A DNA stretch of 64,000 nt, taken from Clostridium sp. 'deep sea'. Lineage in GTDB: Bacteria > Bacillota > UBA994 > PWPR01. The notes beneath the pieces were generated by a model. It ran no database searches. It saw only the letters and a program-made list of their open reading frames with translations, and had not been told where the DNA came from. This document shows positions 6,733 through 16,053 of this stretch, one piece after another (the first letter of the stretch is position 1; each line of letters begins with the position of its first letter). A program made the translations under genes and the position numbers. Location: positions 1,550,001-1,614,000 of the forward strand of contig NZ_CP063353.1 of the NCBI RefSeq assembly GCF_014931565.1, written 5' to 3'.

Positions 6733-8136
6733 TTACTCACCCCCTGGCCTGACAGTGAACCCAGCTAAATAACCTGCATAGTCTATAATTCTTCGCGATG
6801 AGAGTCTAGCACTCTGAGGTATTCTCTGGACATCTGTAGAAATATCACGTGCTGGACGAGAGTTAACTTCAATTAACCAAAGGTATCCGTATACATCCAT
6901 AGCTAAATCAAGACCTAACTCTCCAAATTTTATTTGCATTGAACTCTCTAACTGGTTACATACGTCTATACTATAGTTAATTATTGCTGTTTTAAGCGTT
7001 CTATAGCTTGTATGTTTACCAGCATTTCTCTTAAGTATATAATAAACAGATGTTAAACTGCCTCCATGTTCAAAGTTGCTAACTTTGCTACCATCAGCGG
7101 CAACCCTACCAATGAATGTAGTAAATTTCCAATCACCTTCACTGTTTTTTTGCATTAACACTCTTATGTCTGCGGGTTTAGAATTAGCATAAGATAAATT
7201 TAATCCTTGCTGTACTATATATCTTTTACGTCTAATTAATCTTCCTACAAATTTAGATAATTCTTGCGGATGACCTACACACCAAGCACTCTCATCACCT
7301 TGCCAGTTGATATAATGGCCATAATATCCGTATCTGTTTTTGGTAACCCAGCAAATACCTTTACCATGGCTCCCATTCACAGGTTTAATATAAATTTGCC
7401 GATACCGATTTAACATGTAGTATATATCGTTCATGTCAACACATAATCTTGTTTCGGGCATGTGTCTTCGTATAGTAGAATTTGGAGATAAATGTTTGTA
7501 AACATCCCATTTATCAAGATAGCTTTTGTTAAAATAATTTGAGTTACAGGTATCTATTAAAAAGTTACGTGTTCTTCTTACTCTAGGCTTACGTTGAAGC
7601 CTTCTACTTAAAACACGGTCATATACTACATCTGGAATAGGAAATTTTCTTTTTACCCATCGTTTGCTTTTAAATTTAAAGTAATAGCCAGTTAATGTTA
7701 ATTTACTGTAATCGATGTTTTGAGGTCCAAAAACGTAAACTAGTGCTCCATTACGTTGACCTGCCAATTGAATTTCCTGTATTAACCTATTAATTTCACC
7801 ATAGGGGTTACTTGCAGACCCTGTTCTAATAGCATAAAGTCCTAATATAGGACCTAAACTCAGTTGATTAAAGCCTTGATTATAGTTTACTTTCACACTT
7901 ATATCAGATGGTATATTTAGTTTCTTTAAAATAGCAGTGCTAATTTTAATAACTTCTTCATTATGGAATGATGTTAAATCTACTACTGCGTCACTAATGC
8001 AAGTACCAGCCTTAAGCTGGATGGCTTGCTTTGACCTAAAACTGCATATTCTTGCTAAACCTCTATTTGGTACAAACACAAGCTCATCTGAAACAATTTC
8101 TTCTATTCTATATGTTTTAATTTCCTTATGTTTCAC
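6733..8136 (-). CDS. YheC/YheD-like ATP-grasp protein (spore-coat associated)
   Basis: 467 aa. The N-terminal half resembles the region found ahead of the ATP-grasp fold in YheC/YheD proteins (SLGPILGLYAIR). The C-terminal half has YIKPVNGSHGKGICWV (ATP-grasp lysine and glycine loop) and GLDLAMDVYGYLWLIEVNSRPA (Mg-binding D/E-x-N). ATP-grasp enzymes of this family are predicted to make peptide-like or amino-acid conjugates, and the Bacillus homologues are spore associated. It is followed with no gap by a second predicted amide-bond-forming ligase, which argues for a two-step modification. The substrate is not visible. Confidence 0.8.
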   Translation of the reverse strand: MKHKEIKTYRIEEIVSDELVFVPNRGLARICSFRSKQAIQLKAGTCISDAVVDLTSFHNEEVIKISTAILKKLNIPSDISVKVNYNQGFNQLSLGPILGLYAIRTGSASNPYGEINRLIQEIQLAGQRNGALVYVFGPQNIDYSKLTLTGYYFKFKSKRWVKRKFPIPDVVYDRVLSRRLQRKPRVRRTRNFLIDTCNSNYFNKSYLDKWDVYKHLSPNSTIRRHMPETRLCVDMNDIYYMLNRYRQIYIKPVNGSHGKGICWVTKNRYGYYGHYINWQGDESAWCVGHPQELSKFVGRLIRRKRYIVQQGLNLSYANSKPADIRVLMQKNSEGDWKFTTFIGRVAADGSKVSNFEHGGSLTSVYYILKRNAGKHTSYRTLKTAIINYSIDVCNQLESSMQIKFGELGLDLAMDVYGYLWLIEVNSRPARDISTDVQRIPQSARLSSRRIIDYAGYLAGFTVRPGGE

Positions 8137-8426
8137 AGTTTCACCTCAGTCTGGCATACAACTGCTCTTTTCTGGAATATAATATGTTTTTGTTTTAGAA
8201 AAGGGAACTATCAACTAGGGATATTTGGGTAGTACATATGGCATAATAATTGACTTAAATAACCTTAGTTTTAATACTAAACTATTTGTAATAGTTTAGT
8301 TAAAATCATTGATACTTTAAAATTGATTTATCACTCTATCTTGCTAATATTATATGATATAATTACATCTAATAATCGTTATAATTACTTAGGTTTTCAT
8401 ATAAAATTAACATACGGAGAAAAACC

Positions 8427-9749
8427 ATGATTAAAAAACTTATTTTACTAGACCTACTTATTATTGTATTTATTTTTCCACTTAAAGTTAATGCTTTAAC
8501 CGATATATCTGGTCATTGGGCAGAATCAGATATTATTATCTTAAGTAATGAGGGAATTATCAACGGTTATAATGATAAAAGCTTTAAACCCCAAAGCCCT
8601 ATTAAACGTGATGAGTTTATTTGTATGGTTGTGAGGCTTATTAAAGAGCATGTTGGGAGTAATACTTTTAATAGTTTATTAACAAACACTAATAAAAACC
8701 TTCAGTCATGGCAAAAAGATTATAATAAGGTTTATTACAATTTAGTTTTACCAAATACCTACTGGGCAAAAAACACTATTAAGCAAGCTGTAGACTTAAG
8801 GCTTTTGCCATATGAATATAATACTACGCCTTTTTTAAATATAAGTGATTATCAAAAAAATATTACTAGAGGTGAAGCAGCTTATATTTTAACTATGGCT
8901 GCTAGTTATTATGATTTACATGCTGATAAAATGCTACAAAACTATGCTATTAAAAAAATTACAGACTTAAATAATACTCACCCTTACAAAAATGCCTTAC
9001 TTAATGCTTATATTTTAGGAATAATATCTGGTTATGATGATAACACTATTAAGCCAAATAATAGCCTAAGCAGAGCAGAAGCTGTGGCCACTTTAATAAA
9101 GTTCTTTATACCATCAAGGCTTCAACCTTTTGCACCAGAGAGTACCCCATTTATTATGCTTAATAGTGTAGCTGGACCTCTCACATCATTACGATATTAC
9201 CCACCACTCATAAATGATAAAATAGTATTAGATACCCTTAATTTTGTAAAAAGAATTGTAGAAGCCAAAGAAAAAACTAAGGGTTATATTCAGTTATTAT
9301 ATAACCCTAAAAACGCAACTCTAGGGGTTGAATTTTATAACTCTGAGTATGATTATAAACAATTAATAAATGCATCTTCACAATCAAGCTATAATCAAAC
9401 AATACCTTATACCCTGTATATGACTTTAACAATTAGTCCCCAAAACATGCAAAAACATTCAGTATCAAAACGTGTTAACAAGTTAAATAGCAAATATAAC
9501 CCTTATATGCTAATTACTTGGGGTAATGGATTTGAGCAAGATATTCTCAATAATCACAGTGAAGTTTTACAAGAGTTATTTTCTTATTTGTTTGACACTG
9601 AAGCAAGTGACTTTATGGAAAAATTAAAAAACTACTTAACCTATGGAGAAGGTGGGCTAACTACTTATAGGCAGTATAATGGTAGGTATGCATCTTGGAA
9701 ACCATTGGGCCAGGGAGTATCCATAATAGAAATAATGGAATTAGACTGA
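8427..9749 (+). CDS. S-layer homology (SLH) domain surface protein
   Basis: 440 aa. A signal peptide (1-24, ending KVNA) is followed by three SLH repeats: DISGHWAESDI (about 26-72), TYWAKNTIKQAV (about 110-160) and HPYKNALLNAY with IISGYDDNTIKPN (about 175-225). SLH domains bind pyruvylated cell-wall polymer, so the protein should be anchored outside. The C-terminal ~200 residues are a separate domain I do not recognise. Start chosen at the ATG after ACGGAGAAAA. Divergent from the ATP-grasp operon across a 290-bp AT-rich gap. Confidence 0.88.
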   Translation: MIKKLILLDLLIIVFIFPLKVNALTDISGHWAESDIIILSNEGIINGYNDKSFKPQSPIKRDEFICMVVRLIKEHVGSNTFNSLLTNTNKNLQSWQKDYNKVYYNLVLPNTYWAKNTIKQAVDLRLLPYEYNTTPFLNISDYQKNITRGEAAYILTMAASYYDLHADKMLQNYAIKKITDLNNTHPYKNALLNAYILGIISGYDDNTIKPNNSLSRAEAVATLIKFFIPSRLQPFAPESTPFIMLNSVAGPLTSLRYYPPLINDKIVLDTLNFVKRIVEAKEKTKGYIQLLYNPKNATLGVEFYNSEYDYKQLINASSQSSYNQTIPYTLYMTLTISPQNMQKHSVSKRVNKLNSKYNPYMLITWGNGFEQDILNNHSEVLQELFSYLFDTEASDFMEKLKNYLTYGEGGLTTYRQYNGRYASWKPLGQGVSIIEIMELD

Positions 9750-9923
9750 TGAGAGTGACCTCTCTCGGCATTACTGAGATAATTTTAAACTTCAGCATAC
9801 AACTGTATTGCTTCGCCTTAGTTTATTTTTGCGCCAGAAAACATTTTCTCTATTCTACTTTTTTAAATGCATATGCTTCTTCTCTTCGTACCTTTTTTAT
9901 TTACTTTTTCTTATTAACTTACA

Positions 9924-9970
9924 CAGGCTGGCGTGGAAACCAGCCCCTACTTTGTCGTAGATGTTATTGT
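9924..9970. repeat. dispersed imperfect palindrome
   Basis: GGCTGGCGTGGAAACCAGCC followed by CCTACTTTGTCG, the inverse orientation of the GTAGGGGNTGG... family (compare 42373). Confidence 0.5.
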
Positions 9971-10022
9971 AACAAGTTGGTCAGCTTACATTGAGGTTGT
10001 ACAAAGGCTGTTTAAAATATAA

Positions 10023-10052
10023 AGTCGACATATTTCCGGGGAAATATGTCGA
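10023..10052 (-). terminator. long hairpin ending the cinA transcript
   Basis: GTCGACATATTTCC and GGAAATATGTCGAC give a 14-bp stem with T-rich flanks on both sides (bidirectional), just beyond the cinA stop. Confidence 0.75.
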
Positions 10053-10060
10053 CTGTTCTT

Positions 10061-11305
10061 TTAAACATATCTTTCTATAAGTTCTCTGCGCAACCAGTCT
10101 ATGCAACTTAACATAGCCCGTTTTCTAATACTATCTCTTGATCTATTGGGGAACAAGAACCTTTTAGTTATTACCTCACCATTTATATAGAGTCCACAGT
10201 AAACTAAACCTACTGGTTTGGTTTCGGTTCCACCAGTAGGACCAGCAATACCAGTAGTAGATAATCCTATGTTAGTACCAGCTGTTTTGGCAACACCTTC
10301 AGCCATTTCTGCTGCTACTTGGCAGCTGACTGCGCCAGTCTTTTTTAGACTATTACTGTTTACATTAAGTCTTTTAGCTTTTGCCTCATTACTGTAAGCA
10401 ATAACAGCTTCTTTAAAAATTTTAGAAACTCCAGGTACATTAATTAACAGTGAACTTACTAAACCACCTGTGCATGATTCAGCACACGCTAAAGTTAGGT
10501 TATGCTTGTTAAGTAAATCTATTGTAACACTTTCAATAGTATCATCATCAACCCCAAAGATATTAAGCTTAAACCGTTTTCTTAACTCTTGTTCCATAGG
10601 CTCTATAAGTGCTAATGCTTCTTGCTCGTTATCTGCTCTGGCAGTTATTCTAAATGTTACCTGACCATATTTTGCATAGGGTGCAATGGAAGGGTTACTT
10701 TGGTTATCTATAATATCCCTAATAATCTCTTCAGCAGCAGATTCGCCTATTCCTAAGATTTTTAGAACCCGTGAACGCAGTATAATTTTGGTTTGCTTTT
10801 GTATCCAAGGCTTTATGTATAGTTGAAACATTGGTTTCATTTCAACAGGTGGCCCTGGCATTAAAAATACAGTTTTTTGATTGATTTGTAGCATACATCC
10901 AGGCGCTGTTCCATATTCATTAAAAAGAGGAGTTGAACCTACTGGAAAATTGGCTTGTCGCCAGTTGTTTTCGGTTAGGGTAAATCCTTTATCTATAAAA
11001 CGTTGTTGAATCCAGTTAGCGGCATCTTCATTACGCTGTAACTCTAATGAACAGGCTTGTGCTAAAGCCTCTTTTGTTAAATCATCTTGAGTTGGTCCTA
11101 AACCACCGGTACTAATAACAATATCAGCACGTTGTAGGGCTAGTCCATAGGCCTCTTTTAATCTTTGGTGGTTGTCACCTATTACAACTTGGCGGTATAC
11201 ACTAACACCTAAAGAGGCTAACTCTTTAGCTATCCACGCAGCATTGGTATTAACTATGTCTCCAAGTAATAACTCTGTGCCAACACATAGTATTTCAGCA
11301 ATCAT
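10061..11305 (-). CDS. cinA: CinA, competence/damage-inducible protein A
   Basis: 414 aa, full length. The N-terminal MoaB/MogA-like domain shows CVGTELLLGDIVNTNA and STGGLGPTQDDLT (about 70-80). The C-terminal PncC-like domain shows ACAESCTGGLVSSLL with the catalytic Ser/Thr and GIAGPTGGTETKPVG. CinA proteins have ADP-ribose pyrophosphatase and nicotinamide mononucleotide deamidase activities in NAD recycling. Single gene with its own terminator; GGAG sits before the ATG (reverse complement of TCTCCTTTT). Confidence 0.93.
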   Translation of the reverse strand: MIAEILCVGTELLLGDIVNTNAAWIAKELASLGVSVYRQVVIGDNHQRLKEAYGLALQRADIVISTGGLGPTQDDLTKEALAQACSLELQRNEDAANWIQQRFIDKGFTLTENNWRQANFPVGSTPLFNEYGTAPGCMLQINQKTVFLMPGPPVEMKPMFQLYIKPWIQKQTKIILRSRVLKILGIGESAAEEIIRDIIDNQSNPSIAPYAKYGQVTFRITARADNEQEALALIEPMEQELRKRFKLNIFGVDDDTIESVTIDLLNKHNLTLACAESCTGGLVSSLLINVPGVSKIFKEAVIAYSNEAKAKRLNVNSNSLKKTGAVSCQVAAEMAEGVAKTAGTNIGLSTTGIAGPTGGTETKPVGLVYCGLYINGEVITKRFLFPNRSRDSIRKRAMLSCIDWLRRELIERYV

Positions 11306-11372
11306 TTTTTTCTCCTTTTCTATTTTTTGTAAATAACAAATAAAGATTTTATATTTACCTTAAAACTGACAT

Positions 11373-11401
11373 TTTACAAATCGTTATCATATGTTTATAA
11401 T
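11373..11401 (+). promoter_or_regulatory. sigma-A promoter of the 6S RNA candidate
   Basis: TTTACA (11373-11378), 17-bp spacer, TATAAT (11396-11401). Predicted transcription start near 11408. Confidence 0.8.
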
Positions 11402-11407
11402 AGAGAT

Positions 11408-11590
11408 GAAAAGAATTCCTGCGATGTACGTTGTGATTTGCTATTCTCAAACCAACACATTAACATTGGGAGCTTAAGTCATTTAACGATGTAATGCCTT
11501 TTCGAAAGGACTACAAAAGTAAGTGAGATAGCACCCCCCTAGTAGCTAGGGCTTTGAGAATAAAGATCATACGGCATTGTGGGATTCAGT
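11408..11590 (+). ncRNA. ssrS: 6S RNA candidate
   Basis: A ~180-nt transcript that folds as one long interrupted rod. The closing stem pairs 11414-11419 with 11581-11586 and continues through GCGATGT with GCATTGT. A 10-bp inner stem is TATTCTCAAA (11442-11451) with TTTGAGAATA (11553-11562). Then comes an open central bubble whose 3' side carries a small hairpin, CCCTAG-TAG-CTAGGG (11537-11551). The terminal arm pairs TCATTTA with TAAGTGA and ends in CCTTT-TCG-AAAGG. A bubble with a 3'-side hairpin inside a long rod is the plan of 6S RNA, which mimics an open promoter and holds sigma-A RNA polymerase. A good promoter and terminator flank it and no ORF fits. Confidence 0.72.
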
Positions 11591-11629
11591 TTTCAAATTT
11601 ATGTACGATTTACAAATTGTATAATTTAC

Positions 11630-11671
11630 AGAATCTCTCTTATTATGATAAGAGTAGATTCTTTTTATTTT
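11630..11671 (+). terminator. terminator downstream of the 6S RNA candidate
   Basis: AGAATCT-CTCTTA pairs with TAAGAG-T-AGATTCT (13 bp, one bulge), followed by TTTTTATTTTT. Confidence 0.82.
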
Positions 11672-12190
11672 TAGCTAAAGTTGTTTTTATATGTACTCTT
11701 TTTAGGTATTTGGTAAAGCATTGTTAGCAAAGTTAGCATTTTGCCATGTTAATAGTTTAAGCTTTTTTCACAGTCTATGCCTAAAATAGTACTTTTATTG
11801 TTCTTCAACCTCTGTTTAATTACATCGGCTATTTTTTTAACAACTGTAGCAATTTACAGTTTTGATTTTTAACTGCAAAAGTTGCTAGTTTAGCTCTTCA
11901 TGTTTGTAAGTTATAGCTTTAATATGGGTGAATTAAAAACCACAGCTATTGTTATATTTTCATGTACACTTTTGTTTATAACTAATGGTACAGCAATTTG
12001 TTTTGCCAGGTATTTTTATAATAGGGGTAGCCCATATATTATATATAAGGTAAGCTTGTTTATTTTAGGGTTATATTTATATCACAAAAATACAGGTTTA
12101 AAGTGCAAAAGAGCAAAGTATGTATTACCCGCTCTTTACTGTTATAAGTAACTTTTGATATTGCACCTTGCTACTAACATTTAATTACTA
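11672..12190. other. intergenic, possible decayed sequence
   Basis: No supported gene. A minus-strand stretch at about 11756-11850 reads TVVKKIADVIKQRLKNNKST in one frame without a start, so it may be a gene remnant. The 83-codon plus frame from 11900 lacks a ribosome site and protein-like character. Confidence 0.35.
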
Positions 12191-12964
12191 TTATCTTAAA
12201 AGTGATTTTATTTGCGGCACTGCCTTTTTAGCTGCTTCTTCCCCTAATTTCACTAATTGATCAACATCATTTATAACATGAAAAGGTATATTGCGCATAT
12301 CTGGTGATATTAAGACATCGGCAAATTGTCGTCCAATTGTAGCGTTATTTGTCATCATTAGGTTAAAAGTGGCGTAGAGTACTTCAAAATAACTTCCAGT
12401 ATTTATTTGAGGAATAGAGTTAGAATGAAGGTCAACACCAACAACTATATCGGAGCCCATAGCTTTAACAATATTTGTGGGAACATTGTTTAAAACTCCA
12501 CCGTCAACTAAAATTTGATCTTTACTCCTTATGGGAGAAAAAATACCCGGTACACAACTACTTGCCGTAACAGCATCTGCTACTTTACCAGTGTTAATAA
12601 TAACCTCTTTACCCTTAAGCACATCTACCGCAACTGCACAATAAGGTATCTTTAACTCTTCTATATTACAGTCGCCTATAATTTTAATCATTATTTTACC
12701 AATAGTATTGGGATCATAACCAATGCTCCAACGTTTCCATTTTAAAACATCACGGGTTTTAAAATAGCGGGCATAACTTAACATTTCTACCCAGGAAACA
12801 CCGGCTGCATAGGCGGCACCTATAATGCTACCTATGCTAGTTCCAGATACATAATCAAACTTTATTCTAAAATCATCAAAAACCTTTAACGCACCTATAT
12901 GGGCAATGCCACGGGCAGCTCCTCCACCTAAAGCTAATCCTATTTTCTTTTTTTGCTCACCCAT
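12191..12964 (-). CDS. patatin-like phospholipase (RssA type)
   Basis: 257 aa. GLALGGGAARG (10-19) is the oxyanion-hole loop, GTSIG holds the nucleophile Ser43, and VDGGVLNNVP has the catalytic Asp of the Ser-Asp dyad. Cytosolic serine lipase/esterase family found widely in bacteria; substrate unknown. The start lies 12 bp after the PHP gene's stop, with GGAG just upstream, so they share a transcript. Confidence 0.9.
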   Translation of the reverse strand: MGEQKKKIGLALGGGAARGIAHIGALKVFDDFRIKFDYVSGTSIGSIIGAAYAAGVSWVEMLSYARYFKTRDVLKWKRWSIGYDPNTIGKIMIKIIGDCNIEELKIPYCAVAVDVLKGKEVIINTGKVADAVTASSCVPGIFSPIRSKDQILVDGGVLNNVPTNIVKAMGSDIVVGVDLHSNSIPQINTGSYFEVLYATFNLMMTNNATIGRQFADVLISPDMRNIPFHVINDVDQLVKLGEEAAKKAVPQIKSLLR

Positions 12965-12976
12965 ATTATCTACTCC

Positions 12977-14314
12977 TTAAACTATTTCGCTTTCTTTAGC
13001 CCATAATTTATTGTATAAACTTTTGGTTTGACCTTGCATAAGAAGTAGTTGTTTTTCGGCTCGTTTGTCCTTAGCTAAATGCGCAAACATTTGCTCACCC
13101 TCACGGTTACATAAACGATCGTGTAAAGGAAATACCTCTCTCAATAAGTACTGGGTGTATTTAACCAACCGATATGGTCCATAAGATCTCTCGTGTTCAT
13201 TTGGTAAATTGGCTACAGCAACACTATAAAACTTTTTAATATTGGCAATTAAACACTCTGTTTGTAACTCTTCTGCAAATACAACTGTGTAAAACCAGCC
13301 AAAAAGCCTATTTATATTACAACCATGAGCATCACTGGCACCTAAAATGGCAATATTTCTCCCTTTAGCCCGCTCTTCTTGATACCTTGCTACCTGTAGT
13401 CTATTAGCATATTCTTCATGTGAATAAAATCCACCTAGTATTTCAACAGCATCAAATAAGCTATTTGCCATCATATAATCAATTACTGTGCGAGACACAT
13501 AGTAGCCAGTCCAAACCTCCCAAAATGGGTGACAAAAAACTCCTAGACCACCATATTGCCTAATTTTTTCAAAGCCCCATTTTGAGGAGGCCAGCTGAAA
13601 ACGAGCATCTTTATCTTGGATATGCATTAATTCTTTTTCGTTACGGTGTACCTGGTGATAATATTCTTCTTCATTTTTACGTACAAACTGGTTTAAACTG
13701 CTCTTACCACCAAAGTTAACAATATGTACAGGGTTATCTGGTAAATGAACTTCTTCTCCCTCACATATAAGTAAATCGGTTGCTGTTTCTGCAAAGCATT
13801 TTTGCGCCTCTAAAGATGGCTCATATTGATGGTGATCTGTTACTGCCATAAAATCGAAACCAACTCTTCTACAGCTAGCCGCTATAAAACCTGGAGACTC
13901 CTCCCCATCAGAGTAATAACTATGGGTATGGGTATCTCCTTTGTAAGGTCGTTTGCTGAATAAGTCTGGTTTTAGCGAATAAATACGTACGTTTAATGGT
14001 TCCATTTTTTCTTCAAGATCATTAATAATAATCATGTGCTCTTGTTCACCACTAAACAACTGCTCAATTACTAACATTCCGTTTTTAGCAACTGCTAATT
14101 TTGGCATTTCATATCTGTATTCACCGTGTGGAGAAATCCTCTCCATTGGGTAATACAATACCTCATACTCTGCACCTTCTTCGAATTGAACGTGCTCAAA
14201 TAATGGCCTTATATGAATAGTTACGGTTTTATCTGCCGGAACTAGCTTTGGATAAATATCATAAAATTCTAGTGCTTTTTGCATAAAATCATCCCTTAAA
14301 AGTGATATAAGCAT
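12977..14314 (-). CDS. PHP-domain (CehA/McbA-type) metallohydrolase
   Basis: 445 aa. An N-terminal beta-rich region (1-120) is followed by a PHP domain: GDTHTHSYYSDGEESP, the first metal motif HxHxxxSDG, then AVTDHHQY, GVFCHPFWEV and GASDAHGCN. These are the conserved His/Asp ligands of the trinuclear site of PHP phosphoesterases, and the order matches the CehA/McbA family. The substrate is unknown. First gene of a two-gene unit with the patatin-like gene. The ATG at 14314 lacks a strong ribosome site; an internal ATG (MQKALEF) nine codons in is an alternative. Confidence 0.83.
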   Translation of the reverse strand: MLISLLRDDFMQKALEFYDIYPKLVPADKTVTIHIRPLFEHVQFEEGAEYEVLYYPMERISPHGEYRYEMPKLAVAKNGMLVIEQLFSGEQEHMIIINDLEEKMEPLNVRIYSLKPDLFSKRPYKGDTHTHSYYSDGEESPGFIAASCRRVGFDFMAVTDHHQYEPSLEAQKCFAETATDLLICEGEEVHLPDNPVHIVNFGGKSSLNQFVRKNEEEYYHQVHRNEKELMHIQDKDARFQLASSKWGFEKIRQYGGLGVFCHPFWEVWTGYYVSRTVIDYMMANSLFDAVEILGGFYSHEEYANRLQVARYQEERAKGRNIAILGASDAHGCNINRLFGWFYTVVFAEELQTECLIANIKKFYSVAVANLPNEHERSYGPYRLVKYTQYLLREVFPLHDRLCNREGEQMFAHLAKDKRAEKQLLLMQGQTKSLYNKLWAKESEIV

Positions 14315-14797
14315 TATTCAACACCTAATTAATAAAACCTGCAAGTTTATTGTTACAAATCTATGTTTGCTTAGTTTTTTACATAATATTTTTGGTTTTA
14401 GCCTAATACTTACTATATAAGTATGGCTTTATTGAAAAATAATAATACTTTAGGCTTATATTTAAATTAATCTAAGAGGTAAACTAACAAATGGGGCTGT
14501 AGGTAAATATAAAAGCTTTTAAATAACATGTTAGAGAATTGCTTGGCTATGGTTTAAGCCTAAACTGCACCGAAATACGTTTAGCACAATGTGGTAATCT
14601 TAAGCTAATGGCTTGACTTTTGTTAGTCGAAACATGGAGTAAAAATTGTGAGGACGTAGCAAATTTTTTGGCAGTAATTGCATTTGGATACGTCAACAAT
14701 GAGATTGGGTTTTGTGAGCACCTATTTAACACATAAAGACAGCCAGAAAACTAAAAATTCTATTTTCCGACCATCTTATAACACGTTACTTATTTTA
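14315..14797. other. intergenic, nothing recognised
   Basis: AT-rich gap between two minus-strand genes. Frames seen on both strands near 14.5-14.8 kb overlap each other and lack ribosome sites. Confidence 0.4.
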
Positions 14798-15625
14798 TTA
14801 TTGTATATATTCTATATCTTTAATAGTGATTTCTATATAATTAAACTTAGATTGATCTAAGTCCCATTCAGCGTGACCAGCTAAAGGTAAATAAATGTCA
14901 CTTAATACACCCCATTTATTAAGTGGAGTTGACCATTTACGAGCTATATTTCCTTCATCTGCCATATACCATCTATTACACTCAAAGTTTAAGAGTTTAT
15001 TTTCGCTAATGGTTAACTCCGCAGTAGTAGTTATTGCTGAATCTATAAAAGTAGCCAGTAGTTTATTTTCTGCTGTTTGCTGATAATGCAGTTTATTACT
15101 TAAGTACATTTGAGGAAACCACATTATTTCATTCAGATAACGAGAGTGTGATCCTTCATTAACCTCTTTGCCAGTGGCATTCACTACCGTAAAAAATGGC
15201 AACACTTTAATTTTCATATAACCTTTGCCCTCTTGGTAAATGTCCATTCCTCTGATTATGGGTATCCCTAAAATTTTAATAGTAGTATTCCAAACAAAGG
15301 CAGGTTTATCTAGTCGATAATACTGTTCAGCTGTAAAGCTAAGCCATTTACCATTAGGCTTAAGTCTTATTCTACCCTGCTGTTCTAATCTAACTTTATT
15401 AACATATGGCTTACCAACTAAACCACTCTTAGCTAAATAGTTCTGCATAAGGGGTGGTAGTCTGTTTAAGTCTGCTTTAGATATTGTGCCCTGTGCTAGT
15501 GGTTTGTCTTTAAATATCTCTTTTACTTTAGCATTATAGGCCCTTTGAAAGCTATAATTACTATAGCTAAATGTTACAATTAAAAGTACAATTAGTACCA
15601 TAACTATTTTTAAAAAAATTCTCAT
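14798..15625 (-). CDS. DUF6544-like membrane-anchored protein
   Basis: 275 aa. Residues 5-25 form an N-terminal membrane anchor. The rest matches the pattern of DUF6544/DUF6920-type proteins: LPPLMQNYLAKSGLVGKPYV, RLEQQGRIRLKPNGKWLSFTAEQYY and FVWNTTIKILGIPIIRGMD. Function unknown; members are extracytoplasmic. The ribosome site TAAGGAGG lies 5 to 12 bases before the ATG. It is a single gene driven by a near-consensus promoter covered by tandem dyads, so expression is probably tightly repressed. No regulator gene is adjacent. Confidence 0.72.
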   Translation of the reverse strand: MRIFLKIVMVLIVLLIVTFSYSNYSFQRAYNAKVKEIFKDKPLAQGTISKADLNRLPPLMQNYLAKSGLVGKPYVNKVRLEQQGRIRLKPNGKWLSFTAEQYYRLDKPAFVWNTTIKILGIPIIRGMDIYQEGKGYMKIKVLPFFTVVNATGKEVNEGSHSRYLNEIMWFPQMYLSNKLHYQQTAENKLLATFIDSAITTTAELTISENKLLNFECNRWYMADEGNIARKWSTPLNKWGVLSDIYLPLAGHAEWDLDQSKFNYIEITIKDIEYIQ

Positions 15626-15790
15626 AATTAATCCTCCTTAGTACAGTAGTTTCTTTAAGTGGCCTACTGATTTTACCTTATCTTTACCTAAACACCGGGG
15701 TCCCCTCATTTTATAGAGCTTTTTGCCTTGCTTGCTCTTAACTTCTAGTCATTTTAAATACTTTAGAACCTAATATTATTAGCTCACCAA

Positions 15791-15849
15791 TTAGGTAATA
15801 TGTTACCCTTTATATTAGGTAGTATATTACCTAATTTAAATTATGTCAA
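15791..15849 (-). promoter_or_regulatory. consensus promoter with two tandem operator dyads
   Basis: On the minus strand TTGACA (15849-15844), 17-bp spacer, TATACT (15826-15821). Two dyads overlap the -10 and start: TAGGTA-n-TACCTA (about 15815-15834) and GGTAATATGTTACC (about 15794-15807). The spacing suits a dimeric repressor binding twice. Confidence 0.75.
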
Positions 15850-16013
15850 GATTTGTCCTTTACATGTTCATTTTAAATATCTCAATAAAGTAGTATTTCC
15901 TGATTATTAGTAGTTAACCTCTTACATAAATACATATTAAAATTGAGAAAGTGCTGAATATGAGTTTGCGTTATAAAAGAAAAAGGTAGTAAAATAAAGG
16001 TATAATCAATAAT

Positions 16014-16044
16014 AAAAAAAGATTTAGTAGCAACTCACTAAACC
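16014..16044 (-). terminator. terminator of the C_GCAxxG_C_C gene
   Basis: Minus strand GGTTTAGT-GAGTTGCT-ACTAAATC stem followed by TTTTTTT, 10 bp past the stop. Confidence 0.78.
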
Positions 16045-16053
16045 TTTTAATTC

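Noticed and set aside
11900-12151. 83-codon plus-strand frame after the 6S candidate
   Set aside because: No ribosome site or recognisable features; probably chance in AT-rich DNA.
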